NCBI RefSeq assembly: GCF_963855985.1
Contig: NC_087104.1
Location: forward strand, 806,001 to 870,000
Origin: Ostrinia nubilalis
Taxonomy: Eukaryota; Arthropoda; Insecta; Lepidoptera; Crambidae
Reading direction: 5' to 3'
DNA length: 64,000 bases
Shown: piece by piece, positions 35,508-49,300 of the stretch
How the letters are laid out: each line of letters opens with the position of its first letter
How positions within the stretch are numbered: position 1 is the first letter of the stretch
Program-made: the position numbers and the translations under genes
Notes under the pieces: generated by a model
Told to the model about the DNA's origin: nothing
The model's input: only the letters and a program-made list of their open reading frames with translations
Databases searched by the model: none

Positions 35508-35580
35508 TTCGTTCGTTCGTTTCAGCCAAATGACGTTCACTGCTGGACAAAGATTTGATTTCGGACCGGTCGTCATAGAA
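35508..35580 (-). mobile_element. RTE-type LINE 3' end fragment (CGAA tail family)
   Basis: (CGTT)n, TTTCAGCCAAATGACGTTCA, CTGGACAAAG. Directly followed by the dispersed 230-bp repeat. Confidence 0.65.
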
Positions 35581-35584
35581 ATTC

Positions 35585-35845
35585 ACGGGGGATCGGGACT
35601 GTTCCCACTTCTCGTTTCCATTGCTGCAACTCCTGGGTAGCCAGGATATACAGCTTGACCGCCAATAAAACCCAACTAGTGAAGGTCAAGTTTGTCCCGG
35701 GGGAAAGTTAAACTGTCATCGGACCCGCAACAAAATTAATCAGAAGAAAAGAACATAGGAGGAGTTCGAAGTTAACTTCGTTCGACTTCCCTCCATTGCA
35801 AAGCGGATGACAGGCGATAAAAAAAAGTTTAATAACCTAGGTATT
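35585..35845 (+). repeat. Dispersed 230-bp repeat
   Basis: Near full unit: GGGACTGTTCCCACTTCTCG to GCGGATGACAGGCGATAA, with a small insertion around ACATAGGAGGAGTTCGAAG. Confidence 0.7.
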
Positions 35846-36028
35846 AAGAAAAGATATGCACCATTGACTTAGCCATTGACAATAAACATCAATCAAGTAT
35901 CCCATCTTTTTGCCATTCTGTAACAAATTCCTCTTCAACGACTTGTAGGGAATCAAATAATCAATGGGGGAAGAGATCTTTAATTTTCTTTTTTTTTATC
36001 CACAATGAGGAAGCTCTTGGCCTGTAAT

Positions 36029-36240
36029 AATTAATCCTACTAATATTATAAATGCGAAAGTTTGGATGTCTGGATGTCTGGATAGATGTTTGTTACTCTC
36101 TCACGCAAAAACTACAGAACGGATTTTGATGAAACTTTAAAGTATTATTGTTTATAATCCAGAATAACATATAGGCTATAATTTATGACGATATGTGACA
36201 AACTAAATTTCACGCGGGTGAAGCCGCGGGCAAAAGCTAA
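36029..36240 (+). mobile_element. Helitron-like (Lep1-type) element
   Basis: CCTACTAATATTATAAATGC..., GAACGGATTTTGATGAAACT, end CGCGGGTGAAGCCGCGGGC then AAAAGCTAA. Confidence 0.65.
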
Positions 36241-36582
36241 ACCTGCCGCCTTTTGTATCTGACCCTTGACTCAACCATCTAGCGAAAGCTTCTTTAGATG
36301 TTGGTCGAAGCCCGAAGATTAGCCCGTTTGCCGAGACATAACTATTATTTAAAAAAAGTAGAGATGATATAAAATCTGTCAATTTAGGTGTTACTGGATC
36401 TGGGTAAGAAAGTCTGGGACAACAACATAGACGTAGACTGACGTAAAAAAATAAACTTGTCGGGCAAAAAATTTAACTGTACATACAATGTAAGGTTGTT
36501 GGTATACCATAATAAATAAAATAAATAAAACTGGTAGCAATGGGTGACTTTGAAAAATTGTTTACATTACTTTCACTAGGTA

Positions 36583-36718
36583 CAGTCAGCGTCGAATAGT
36601 TCGAGACACCAAAGGGGCCAAAAAGTGGTCGACACAACCTTATTTCCATTGTAACAAAGACGTTTTGCGAACTTATTGGCTACTTTGGGCGTCACCAACT
36701 ATTTGACGATGACTGACC
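36583..36718. mobile_element. MITE with CAGTCAGCGTC ends
   Basis: CAGTCAGCGTCGAATAGTT at the left and AACTATTTGACGATGACTG at the right, imperfect inverted repeats around 100 bases of non-coding sequence. Confidence 0.6.
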
Positions 36719-37367
36719 TAAATAAATACTTAATTGGGTGATTGAAATACTGAAACCTTGTATCTTGATATTATGTAGTCATGACAACAAATACAAATAT
36801 TCCCAGAAAACCTCTCTCAATGCAACGCAGTACCATAAATCAATCAGTCATAATCGTACTTTTATTAATTACTACTATTATTAACATACCGTCTTTGATA
36901 TTTTTAAATCCCTTTTTTCCATTCCAGGCTAATTTACTCTTATTTTTTCAATTTCAGCTTCTACCAAAATCGGTTCTATAAACTTTCTATATTTTCGCTG
37001 TTTCTTAGCATTTTCAAATTGAGTCCACGCATTCATTTTTAAAATAATATGTTTAACAGATATCTTATTGTGCTTTGGGGGAATTTTTCAAAATGACACG
37101 GAACCCAAAATGATCTATGAAGTCAGGTCACGTTTAGATTAAAATAACCCCTCGCCCGAGTCTAGCGCACAGTGGAGCGAGGATAGTGACGCTCGGCGCC
37201 CGCGCACAACACGCACACACCTGTATCAGGCGGATTAGTTCTCGCAACTCGCGCTCTTAGGAATGGACAAACGACAATCATAACTCAAAATAAGCTTGAA
37301 AAATATGTTTTTATTCAGATGATCAGAGAGCAAAGCATTTGAAGTGCGTGGACTCAGTGAAGACAAT

Positions 37368-40300
37368 ATGTGTGATAAAATGAAGTTACTGTTCGTCTGT
37401 TTGGTGGCGCTCGCGCACCAAACTGCGTCCGAAGATGTGATCTACACATTAACTAGTAAGTATGGATTACATTTCATTCTGTTACTAATATTACCTACAT
37501 CTCACGTAGTAGCCTTAAGCGCCGGTAATAATTTCGGCTACGCCTATTGATTGCCTTCAGGCACTAAGTCCGTCGATTGTAAATATTTTGGTGCAATAAA
37601 ACAAATAATAGAGAGCTACTGACTTTGTGAATAAGGATAATTATCTTTTTTAGATGTAGCCTACTAATTGTAACCTAGCAAAGAATGCGTTTGATCAAAT
37701 TGGAAAAAAGCTCAACTAATTTTAAAGAAAAAGATCGCTTTTGACTGTAAGGTACTTAAGTCCTCAATAACTCCCTATCAAGTCCAACTAATGAGTAGTT
37801 ATTCTCTGCGATAGCAAAAACAAAGAGTTTCTAATTAACGTAGTCGGTGGATGATAGAAGTGGTGGTTTCGAACTTTTACTTTGAGAAAAAATAAATATG
37901 ACAAATACGACGCTGAAAACAGTAAAAAATGATAGTCACTGCTATCATTAATTTCAGTTCAGCAGCCGGTTAATATTATGTAGCAAGAGCATAGCAGTAG
38001 ATACAGATAATAATAAACAATCATACCTTGCTATTTAGACAAGTCTAGAACTAGGCCTTGGCCGAGATGATCTCAGGATATTGCCAAATGTAGACATTAG
38101 TAAAAGAGTTACGAGGAAAAATGACTGTTTGCTATCTACAGACGTAGGCACTCATAATATGTTGCAAGAAAGTTGTCTGTACTTACTAAGAAATAATTTC
38201 ATTTACCATTTTACGCTTGTATAAATACATAAAGCTTAAGTAAACTTAAATGTATACAACCCTAAGGCTGAAAGCACAAGGGAACATCTTTTGGGAAAGT
38301 TCACTGATTCTTGAGCCTCTTGGTTGGTGCAGATGCTTTGTAAGTTTGAAAGTGGAATGATGACTTTTGTAGTTATAAACATGTGAAGCTTTTTTAAAGC
38401 TTGTAAGCTACAAGCTATACTCTACGATGGTAGAGTCTTTAAAAAATTCGAGATAAGTATACGCGACTTTACCTACGGCAGTTAGCTAAACTGTGAAGCT
38501 TAGATTTCCTGAATTCCATTTTTGAAATCGGGCTTTATAAACCGGCATAATTGCCTAGCATAGCGTAACTGAAATGGAATAGCGAGCTTCTTTCAAAGTC
38601 ATTTGTAGCTTTTCAGATGATGGAGGAAATTGGACCTAGCCACGCTGGAAACAATTAAATATCCGAAGAGATTTTAACTAGTGTGCTCTAATTGGGAACT
38701 TCTGCAAATAAAGTCTGACTCTTTTTGATAAAACTCAAGACTTAACACCTGTGTCTACACACGTAATTTCCTGCCTACCAATAACACATTGCAGGAGTTC
38801 ACTAAGATCTTTGGGCCAAACTTTGGTACGACCCAATTGCTAACCAACCTCGATTATCACGAATTATACTTGCACAGCTTTCATATCGTCATCATCATCA
38901 TCATCTCAGCCATAGGACGTCCACTGCTGAACATAGGCCTCCCCAATTCTTTCCATGTTGCCCGGTTGGAAGCGGCCTGCGTCCAGCGCCTTTACGTACC
39001 TTTCATATCGTAGCAGATGAAAATTGAACCTGCGACGATCAATCTCCTCACGTGTGGAAGTACCATTAATTTAATACAATGACCCTGATACATTATACAA
39101 CGAACGACATAATCACACACACGGTCAACGAGGAACCTTACAATCTTATGGAATTAATTAAAAAGATGGCACTAGTAGGCCAGAATGCAGTCAAATTACC
39201 AAAACCTGCTACATAAAAAAAACTACCAAAAGCTTCCAAAAATACAAAGTAAATCAACTAAAAAAAAACATAGTGGCAGTGCAACTAAAAGTAATCGTTA
39301 ATCGTAAATAGTTCTTGTTCCAAGTGCATGTCGAAAAAACAAAAAAAGCTTAGGGCTATACGAGCTAAATAAGTGCTTTCTAAGCTCTTAAAGATTGTGG
39401 TTTTTATTTACAAAATAAACTGGTTTTGTTTGAGTTGATTAAACTATATACAACTCAAGATCAACTTTCGTAACTAATGTCGTTCCCGCGTCAGTGTTAC
39501 CAGTGTTGCACAACTTTGTTATTGAAATTTGATAGTATTATGTAAATTATGCATCAGCGAGCCTTGTTCTAATAACTCCTAGATATCAACACACAGTTGA
39601 AAATTTAAAATTATTTTTTAGTTTAGTTAGTGTAGCTATAAATATGATATTGTCTGTCCGTTTGTTCGTTGAGCCTGTAATTGTCTACGTTTTTAATAAA
39701 CCACGAACTGTAGGAACTTCCGTGAATTAAGCCATAATTTTAATGTGTGGAATAGGGGTCATAGCATTAGGTACTTCAATTGTTAAAAAGCTTGCATCTC
39801 TTTTAGTTATTCATATTTTCTTCCATAAAAACTTATTTATTAGCTATTATCAAGCTTAACTATGTTTCAGTTGTTATAATTTACGAACGTGTTTCAATAA
39901 TTTCCCGACCTCTGTAAGCACGAAAACTACAAAATACTCTTTATGAGGCCTTGGAGATGGCACAAGGTTTTTGGCATGTGCATGTTAACTTCTATTTGAT
40001 AATATTCCGATTATTTGGTGTTAATTAATAGTTAAACGAACGTCAACTTGTAATTTTATGTTACTCCGCAAATACCTACATGTATCGTGAAATAAAAACA
40101 TGCATAAATGTGACTTACGGATGTTGAAAATATTATTTTTACGACGTAAAATTTACACAAGTCTTAAATCTCGAAAAAAACAAGTAGGAACAAACAAATC
40201 GTTTGCTAAATTAATTCGAAATACAGTCATATTCGTTACAAGGCAATTCACTTGTGTCCAATACCATACTGCCATCGTAATGATAATATTTATTGTCAAT

Positions 40301-43300
40301 ACGATTAATCTTAATTGAGATTAATATAATTTTATTTACCTCAAACACACACTTTTTGTTCGATAAATTAACTACATAGCTACTGTTCACTGTTTGGGAA
40401 GCGGTCTATTCTTATCATTTTCCTAACTAGCATCAAACTTGATGGGCCTTATAATTCAAAGCTTAATTATTCTTAAAAAGCCATCATTGTACTTGAGCAT
40501 GCAGCGTGGACGTCCATCCACAAGGTGGACTAACGACTTGATAAAGGCAGCAGGAACCGTGCGATGTGGAAACCATTGGGGAAGGCCTATGTTCAGCAGT
40601 GTCCTGTGGCTGAAATGATGATGATGATGTTGATGATGATTCTCAGGCTAATGAGCGGCTCAATATTAGCTGAGCCGATGCTCAAGTGGATCTTTGGATA
40701 AAAATATTTAGTATCAACTAGAATTTACACAGTTTGGAATTACACAATTCCGCTGATATTTTATGTATCATAATATTATGCAAGGTGTTTATAACTGAAA
40801 AACGAATAATATTTTTCAACAATTTTCATTCTCCTGATGTTTATGCAAATGCGCCGGATAGAGTATTCAAGCAAACGTTTCAGAGGTTAACAATGTACTT
40901 TTTTTGCTTGTCATGGTAACGTCTACAGTAAGACGCAGAAAAGTCGAATTTCAATCAAGAAACACACGTTATTCGCGTTGGTATTGGTGACTATTACATA
41001 AATAAGGCCCGATTCGACCAAACTTTTAGCCGAGAATAACTCCTGGTATAACTGACACATTGATAGTTTCAGTATGGGAAATATGTCAAAACTGGCGATT
41101 TATTCTGAAATTGAACTTGTTACTTCAATTTTATTTTACATTTTTATCAAATTATACAAAGTATTTTTTTTTGCACACCAATTTAGTTTCTGAGATTAAT
41201 ATTTACTCTTGTTTGATCGAATCCACCCTTTAAACAACAGCTTAGTTACTGAACAATTTTTCTATTAACAAGGAAATGTCTATGATGATTTTATACCTGA
41301 TTAGTCAGAGTCCTATTTAGCTACAATTTTAAAGTTAGTCATAGAGTTAAAAGATTTAAACATAACTAAAAAATTTAATGTTAGTTGAACATGATACCTA
41401 CATCAATATGATACTTTTCGTATGTACGAGTATGCACGTGAGACGTGACTATTCATAAGGTAGGTAAGTAAATGTAAGAATCTATTGTGTACTGTACACG
41501 CTCGCGACCCTTCAGACATGAAGTGTCAAGATAATGAAAATGAGCCATCATTAGGTTTGACGTTTAATATCTTGTTTTTCTTGCCACAAATTTTTCAGTA
41601 AGTATTTAAACTTTGTGACCGTTTGTGCCATCTAAGTTAAAAACGCACTTTCTTACGCACACGCAAGAACAACTGCTATTTAATTCTGCAGATCTTACAG
41701 TTTTTGCCGCTGTATCGATGTTTTACCCCAACCCCTTTTTAGCCCCCCTTCCTCCTTCTAAATAAATTAGAGAGGGTCGATAACCTGATAGTCAAAAAAT
41801 AATGAATTGATTTTTAAACAATAGTTTCCTAAGAATATGTGGTATATTACTAATTATTTTTATTTTGTTAAAAGGGGGTTCACTTCTTGAATCGGTAGTC
41901 CGATGATGTGAAATTATTGCTTTAGATAATGTAGGCTTGAATGAACTTACTATCGAAATGATAATAATTTTATGAATAGTCACAAAAACACATTAAAAAT
42001 ACCTTTGCAGATGGCTAAAAAACCTTCAGCTTGTGGTACTAAGCTTTTATTACTTTAGTAGGTAATTAGCAACATACGTTTATTTGTTATAATCTCTGCA
42101 CAGTTTAGTTGATGTTTTTACAAAACTGCTAGGCAAAAGCATTTAGAGGTGCTAATTACTGAACTTATGAGGCCGGGTGTCGCAACAAAAATACTTATGG
42201 TCACAAAGTCACGGTCCCTCTAATACACTCGCGAGCAAAAGTATGGAATCACTTACATGAAGTTGTTTCCACGCGATCTTGTGTACTAACGAATTTGTTA
42301 GTAGGTAACAAAAAAAGTGGCACCATTTTAAAGATTTAACTTTTAACTTTAAATTGATACCAAATTCATTTAAATCACACCGGTATTTAAAAAGATATCC
42401 TGGCTGATGTGAAAAGTAACGAAAAAGACATGTATCAACTGTTTGATAAGTCGCGAGTTGCGGCCTATTTAGCCCATATAAAAGCACGTGTTTTCGGATT
42501 TTTGATTTCACACGTTGATCCATTACACATCTCCGCTTCTTTTGACACTTTACCTGGGATTCTACACCTTCAGAAGCAGCACAAATCATTGCACTATTGC
42601 AAGAAGGGCTCAGCCAGCGGGCTGTGGCACGTCAGCTCCTCATAAGCCAGTCCTGGGTTTCGAAAGTTTTAAGACGCTTTCGGGAGACTGGTGGCTTTAT
42701 CCCGAGACCAAGTTTTGAAAGCGCCGGTGCACATCGCAGAAGGATGACCGTGTTTTCATGTCAACCTCTCCACTTTTTTTGTTACTAACAAATTCGTTAG
42801 TACACAAGATCGCGTGGAAACAACTTCATGTAAGTGATTCCATACTTTTGCTCGCAAGTGTAGTTACTGAATAAATTTGCACATTATTTTCTACATACTT
42901 TGTAAGACGTCAACAGTTAAAGTATTCTTATTTTTTATTGAAATTGGTTGGTCCTTTCGTGCGGATGGTTGTTTAAAAAACATTAGAATCTCTATCTCTA
43001 CATACAGAGCTTTTACAATAAGAATAAAACGAGCAAAAGCAAATGAAGCTGAGTAGTTAAAAACTAAAGTAAAAGTGATACGATTTACGAGAAAACTTGA
43101 TATCGGAGGAGTCTTGAGCCATATTCATCAAACAAATGCAACCAAAACTAATAAAATTACACCACAATTTATCTAGCTACTGTCCTTGTGTAATAGTTTA
43201 GCTAGAAGCAATTAAGCCAGGGCATTGGCGACAACGGGAAGGCGGTTTATGGGGCTCTAGCCAAACAGTCGTGATGCGGTCATATCAGGTGAAGGTCAAA

Positions 43301-46300
43301 GACAAGCGTCAACGTAATCACCGCGCGTGGCAGCCGCTTGACCGCTACGTAAAGGACTTGCCAATATTAGTCATGTTTACAAGAAAATAAAATATTATTG
43401 GCAGGTAGCTAGGATAAGATAGATGTTTATTGTCCGAACTTTTCATAAAGGTTACTAAACCTTTGTTTGTCACCTGTCATCCGCTTGCAATGGAGGAAAG
43501 TCGAACCTTAACTTCGAATTTCTCATTTGTTTTTCTGATTAATTTCGTTGCGGGTCCAATGACAGTTTAACTTTCCCTCGGGAAAATTGACCTTCACTGG
43601 TTGGGTTTTTATTGGCGCTCGAGCTGTAGATCCTGGCTACACAGGAGTTGCAGCGGTAGGAACGAGAGGTGGGAATAGTCCCGTGTCGAATGCAAATAAG
43701 GGCATACGAAAATAATATTACTTAATTATTTAACAAATGAAGCGACGATAACCCAACAGTGAAGGTGTTGGACTAGTCGACTCGTGATCGGAGGAACGCG
43801 GGTTCGATCCCCGCTGCCGCCGCTCGGCTATCGTGGTGAATCCACCCGGGACACAAGCATATTTAGGGGGTTAATTGCTAATTCTTTAAAAAAATAAGTA
43901 GGTAATTGGATTTTTGTGTTTAGGTTTCACAACAACAATAGTCCAAAAGACAATGGTGATCCAACTACCGACCCTCGGATCGAAAGCAACGCTGACACCG
44001 TTGGCCCAACTGTCAGAAAATAAAGATTGTTATTTCACAAATTACTAATAGTCCCGTTAGCCCCTCGTACTAAACTAAGTTAAATATATGCTTGTGTAGT
44101 GAGCTCACCACAATAGTGGAGCGACGGCGGGGACCGAACCCGCGTTCCCCGATTCACAAGTCAGCCAGTTCGACCCGTGTCGTGGCTTTAGAAAATACTC
44201 TGAACTGTTAGAATACACAATATTATGTAGTACTAAGTTACGTGTAACCTCCACAGAGGAGGAGTACTCGCGCATGCCTCCCGCCAACCACCTGGACCAC
44301 TTCGACCACTGCGTGCAGCAGCCGAGAGGCACCTTCTGCACCGCGCACGCCGACCTGGTCTCCGACGGGCCCAGCGAACTGCTCCACATGATCAAGGTAG
44401 GAAGACACTTTCGTTTCAGCCGAATGACGTCCACAGCTGGACAAATGCCTCCCCCAAGAATTTCCACAACCGGTCCTGCGCTGCCCGCATCCAGGCACTT
44501 CCGGCGACCTTCACCAGATCATCGGTCCATCTAGTAGGGGGCCTGCCCACACTATACCTTCCGGACCTTGGTCGCCCGCCACTCGAGAACTTTTCTGCCC
44601 CAGCGGCCATTAGCTCTGTGAGCTATGTGCCCCGCTCACTGCCTCTACTTGATTTTAGCGATTCGGTGCTCTTTATTTCGAACCAGACGCAGGTTAGCTT
44701 ACCACCCCTACATTTTCAATATTCTACTAGCTCGCACTAAGCATTTCTGCCTGCTTCTGCTTCTTTCTTTTCTGGGCCACTTCAAGGCGAAAGTTTATAG
44801 GCACTTACAGAGCAGGTATTACCATCCTAGACTGCATCTCACTTAACATCGCATGTGCGATTGCAGTCATATACCTGCTTTGTGCTCCATAAAAACTAAA
44901 CTCCTAAGGCCCCACTTCTCAGCACCAACAGACATGCTACACCAAAGTTAGTGGTAGGGCATTTAGGGCAAGCTGTATTTGGCCGTTGGATCTAATTTAA
45001 AGAAGCGCATAGTTATGATAGTGGTGTAAGGAGCATCAAATGTTGACTTAGAAAAAAATAAAATTAACCTTTTTAAAAGGTAAACTGGTAAAGTTAAGAT
45101 TTGATGGTTGCTCATTAACATGGCTCTAGTGATAATTTAATGAATAAATCAAAACAACTAAAGTCAAGGCCTACGATTGCAAAACATCACAATAAATTAT
45201 ACTAACGATGTAGAACAGACATCACTACAATATCCTCGTAGCCAAACTACGTCAATTTTGACGTCATTGACCGGTTTTGGAGACTTGACCCGCCTCTTGT
45301 AACTCTGACTTTTTATACCTCTTTGATGCGTATATGACTTGAATTTGTTATTGATTTTGCTGAATTAAATAGTAGCTAGCTTTAGGTTGTATCACCTATT
45401 GGTAATCAGCACTAGAGACGTCTATAACACATAATAGTTTATTTTGAATTTAAATTTTCTATCAACTTTTTGTGACTGTTCCTCTACTTAGTAGAGTCAT
45501 AAACAGTGCTACGCTATGTTATTGAGTCTCATGGGATTTTTTATTTACTACTCACTCCAGCCTATGTCAAGTTCTACTATTTATTACACCAATCTTGTAG
45601 CAATACGGAAATACTGTCCTGCCTGTAAACAATTTTGCGAAAAATATTACCGCCAATTAGTAGTCACGTGTTATGTGCCCATTAATTAATGTTTACACTG
45701 TAGAGTCTATGGAATATCCTTTGAAGATGTTTTTTGTATCTTTCATCATCATCATTTTAGCTATAGGACGTCCACTGCTGAGCATAGGCCTCCCCCAATG
45801 CTTTCCATGTTGATCGATTGGTAGCGGCCTGCGTCAAGCCCTTCCCTTTGTATCTTTATTAATTTTTTTTTTCATCTGCTGTACATAAGAGGGAATTTGA
45901 CCGTAGCTTCGGCTGTCTCTTATTTACTTCCGATCAGAGACGAAATCACATGTAAATGATAGTTTAGCCTGTGGTTTAACTTTCATTGGTATAAGGTGGA
46001 CAAGCTAAAGTTCTGGATACACTGGAGTTACATTGGTCGGAATAAGATGTTGGAATAGTCCCGTACACGCACTGGTATAAAAGTTGAGGTGAAAAAAACA
46101 AATACAAAATAACAATAAATGGATTAGAAACCAGTCTTATTTTATAGCGCGAATAGGACATAACTAATTATCCTAGTATGTTTAACGAAGCACAGTAAAT
46201 GATCAATATATGCCACGTGTATTGGTGTGGGCATGCAGTTGAACTTTATTGCAGTTGACTTTTGGACCTTTATCTGTGGTTAAACAAAGTTATTTGAATA

Positions 46301-49300
46301 GTTTATTCTATGGTTTTACTAGCATTTCCTGCGGTTTTTTTTATAGAGATGATGATTTTTTGGAATTTAGGGGATTAGTCTCAAAAGTTCCAGAGATTTA
46401 TGCCCGTTTTCTCCATCAATCCCTAATATTTAAGTAACCCCTATGAAAACAAAATTCCTGATATGTGTTACCATAGGGGTCACTTAAAAATTAGGGATTG
46501 GTGGTGAAAACAGGCATTAGCAAACATAGTTTACGAAAAACATCAGTATCTTTTTGAAGAGTAAACAAACTAAGTATTATTGTATTGTTGTTTATAATTT
46601 TGTCGTTGTTTTGTTGTGTATTGCAGTTGGTGTACCTTTATTAATAAAATAAGTCGGCCGTTTGGTGTAGTGGTTCAGAACGGACTACTATGCCGAGAGG
46701 TCCCGGGTTCGATTCCCGGCCGGGCAGAAATTGAAATGATGAATTTTGATTTCTGTGACGGGTCTGGGTGTTTTCTATGTATATTAAGTATGTATTTACA
46801 AAAAAAAAGTATTTTAAGTATGTTTATATCCGTTGTTTAGTACCCATAGTACAAGCTTTGCTTAGTTTGGGGCTAGCGGCGCAGTGTTAAATGTCCAAGG
46901 ATATTTATTTATTTATTTTATTTTATGACTTTACTACGAAATGACGCAGTTCCGGAGCAACCAAACGTATACTTTGAACCCTTGTTAATATTTCCATATT
47001 CGCGCTTGTCTGTTTCAGAGAAGACACGACAACATCCATGTTACTTTAGAAGGGTCACGGCATATGTACAACAATATTTTTCTGGAAAAAAATAGATATT
47101 TTAATTTATTTTCTTATAATTTATTGAGAATCCGCGTAAGTACCGACTGTAAACGTACATGGTATCTACATTGTAGCATTTTTTTAATGTTGTTGTTTTT
47201 ACAGACTCGTAGTATGGCTCTATGTTTATACCATCTTTTGTGCTTGCTTAGCTAATTAAAATGGTGATTAATTTCGGTAGCCTTCACAAAGTTGTTAATT
47301 CTACCCTGCTCACGTCATATGATCAAAAAACACCCATTAAAGCGCTTATTTGACATTTATCATATAATAAAAAGGTGAATTACCCTTCTAAATGATTGAG
47401 TGTTAAATGACCATCAGGACAAATAATGTTTTTTACATGTATGCACATGAATTTTTTTTACATATTTTGATAGATTGTTGTGCCATGATAGAGTGTGTTA
47501 TGTTTTTTTTATTTATTGTTGTTAAAGGGAAATCCCTTTTGTACCCTTTGCACCACCGGCCTGCACCACTGGTGGTGCAAAGGGTATTTTTAAATCCCTC
47601 TTGCACCACCAACAAATAGTGCTGTCCTACCATCGACGGTAAAACTAGTAGTAGACTGTAAAATACTTAATAATTTAATTGTTATAAATAAATCAAAACC
47701 TACCTAAAAGTTTTAATTTATTTATTGCAGTGCAATAAACGCATTGACACTTCGAGGGGAATTCTTGGCGGGAAATTGAAGCGTCATGTTCAGCAGTTTT
47801 GTTTTTTTATATTTGTGTGTAGCCTAATAACATGATGTGTGAGGCTTGGCTGTATGCATGGAACAGCGTTTAGGAGTTGTTTACCTTTCATCCTCACTTC
47901 CTCACATGAGATGATGACTACAAGACACAAATACTTGAATGACTTAAGAATAAAATAATATGAAAAACTTAACACGTGCCTATAAACATTTCACTTCAGA
48001 CCCACCACGATACCCTGGGCCTACATACAACGAATAAATAATAGTACCAGGGCAACATAACATAAAGGAGCTATTTTATGATACATGTTTATTTCTCGGG
48101 TCAACCAAGAAGAATTTTATATAAATCCTTTATGATTATGTCAAATACCTGCCTTGTTATGCATAAAAAAAAAATGTTGCCCTGGTACTTTACCTGGTAC
48201 TAATTATTCGTTGTATGTAGGTATGAATGCTTGTCCAGTAGTTTCGGAGCCTATTCAGTACAAACAAACAATCAAATCTTTCCTCTTTATAATATTAATA
48301 TTATATAGATTTATAGATATCGTTTTACAGTTAATATGGTAGCGCGGCACTATTGGTGGTGTAAAAGGGATTTAAAAATACCCTTTGCACCACCAGTGGT
48401 GCAGGCCGGTGGTGCAAAGGGTACAAAAGGTTGAAATCTACATGCCTTTATGTGAGTGCGAGAGCTTAATGTAGTAAAATCTTCATTCATCTTGATAAAC
48501 GAACTACTTTCATACTTTTATTGCGCACTAAAGTCGAAACTCTACTTGAACGCATGTCTACGAGCTACGAGTTTAATAATCACTGTCACCACTAATAAAT
48601 TACCGAATAGTCATAGAATACATGGAAATACCCTAAAACTGGTTGCTTGTTAGCTAGAGCGTGAAACTGACCCATAACAAATATGACCATAACGGCTCTC
48701 GATCTACGCAGATAATTATATTTGCCTAATGCATTCCTTTTCCTATTGTGCTTCTCAAATACTCGTAGTTACCTATAACCACCAATACCTCACCATTGAC
48801 ATGTGGCATGTACATGTCACAAGTTAATACGGGGACCTTTTTGGTCCCCTGCTGCAACGCCGCTTAGGTAATTTTGCCGATGCCCTTCTTCTGACCTTAT
48901 TAAATATATTAGGTACCTATCTTGTGACTGATTTTGAAATGTTGCTATAAGTATGTGTTTGAAATGTTGCTATAATATAAATATATACAATTTATTTAAA
49001 ACTACCACACGGTTTTGTTATGGTGCCTTGCTTTTCTCTCTAGAGTTTTCTTGCCTTGTCTCCTAAATAGTTTTATATCTGGCACTTAGCCAGAAGGATA
49101 TCTTAGACTTGTCATGCTCACTAAAATGTCTCTGGGGTAGTGGCGTGTGAGGCGGGTCGTTACATTCCCTATAATATGGTCGAGTGAAGCGATGGCTGGT
49201 TCACACTTCATGTCTGTGAACAGGCGCTGCCTTCGGGGACTGGTCAAGGAAAGATATACCTGGCATAAAATATTATGTATCAAAACGCAACAATTAACCT

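Larger units (their letters stand above)
28337..37367. other. Intergenic region between copies 2 and 3
   Basis: About 9 kb with no supported gene. It contains fragments of RTE-type LINEs (29335-29447, 35508-35580), the dispersed 230-bp repeat in both orientations (29660-29890, 30190-30360, 35585-35845), MITEs, LINE tails, and a 178-bp tandem array (32146-32615). From 33020 to 34420 and 34550 to 35500 I see only AT-rich unique-looking DNA. The 37140-37260 stretch is GC-richer and lies just before exon 1 of copy 3, a plausible promoter area without a clear core motif. Confidence 0.6.
37456..44256. other. First intron of copy 3
   Basis: 6.8 kb between the signal-peptide exon and the NRF-domain exons. 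Identified contents: LINE fragments (38889-38997, 40500-40632), a MITE (41012-41230), a Tc1-like remnant (42226-42860), the 230-bp repeat (43440-43685) and two SINE heads. The stretches 37560-38880, 39000-40490 and 41240-42220 hold nothing I recognise. Confidence 0.6.

Noticed and set aside
42209..42589. 126-codon minus-strand ORF
   Set aside because: It lies antisense within the Tc1-like remnant and covers its terminal repeat; no similarity to any family I know.
46652..46725. tRNA-like sequence with good A and B boxes
   Set aside because: The same head is present at 25840-25908 attached to the same non-tRNA body and tail, so it is a SINE and not a tRNA gene.
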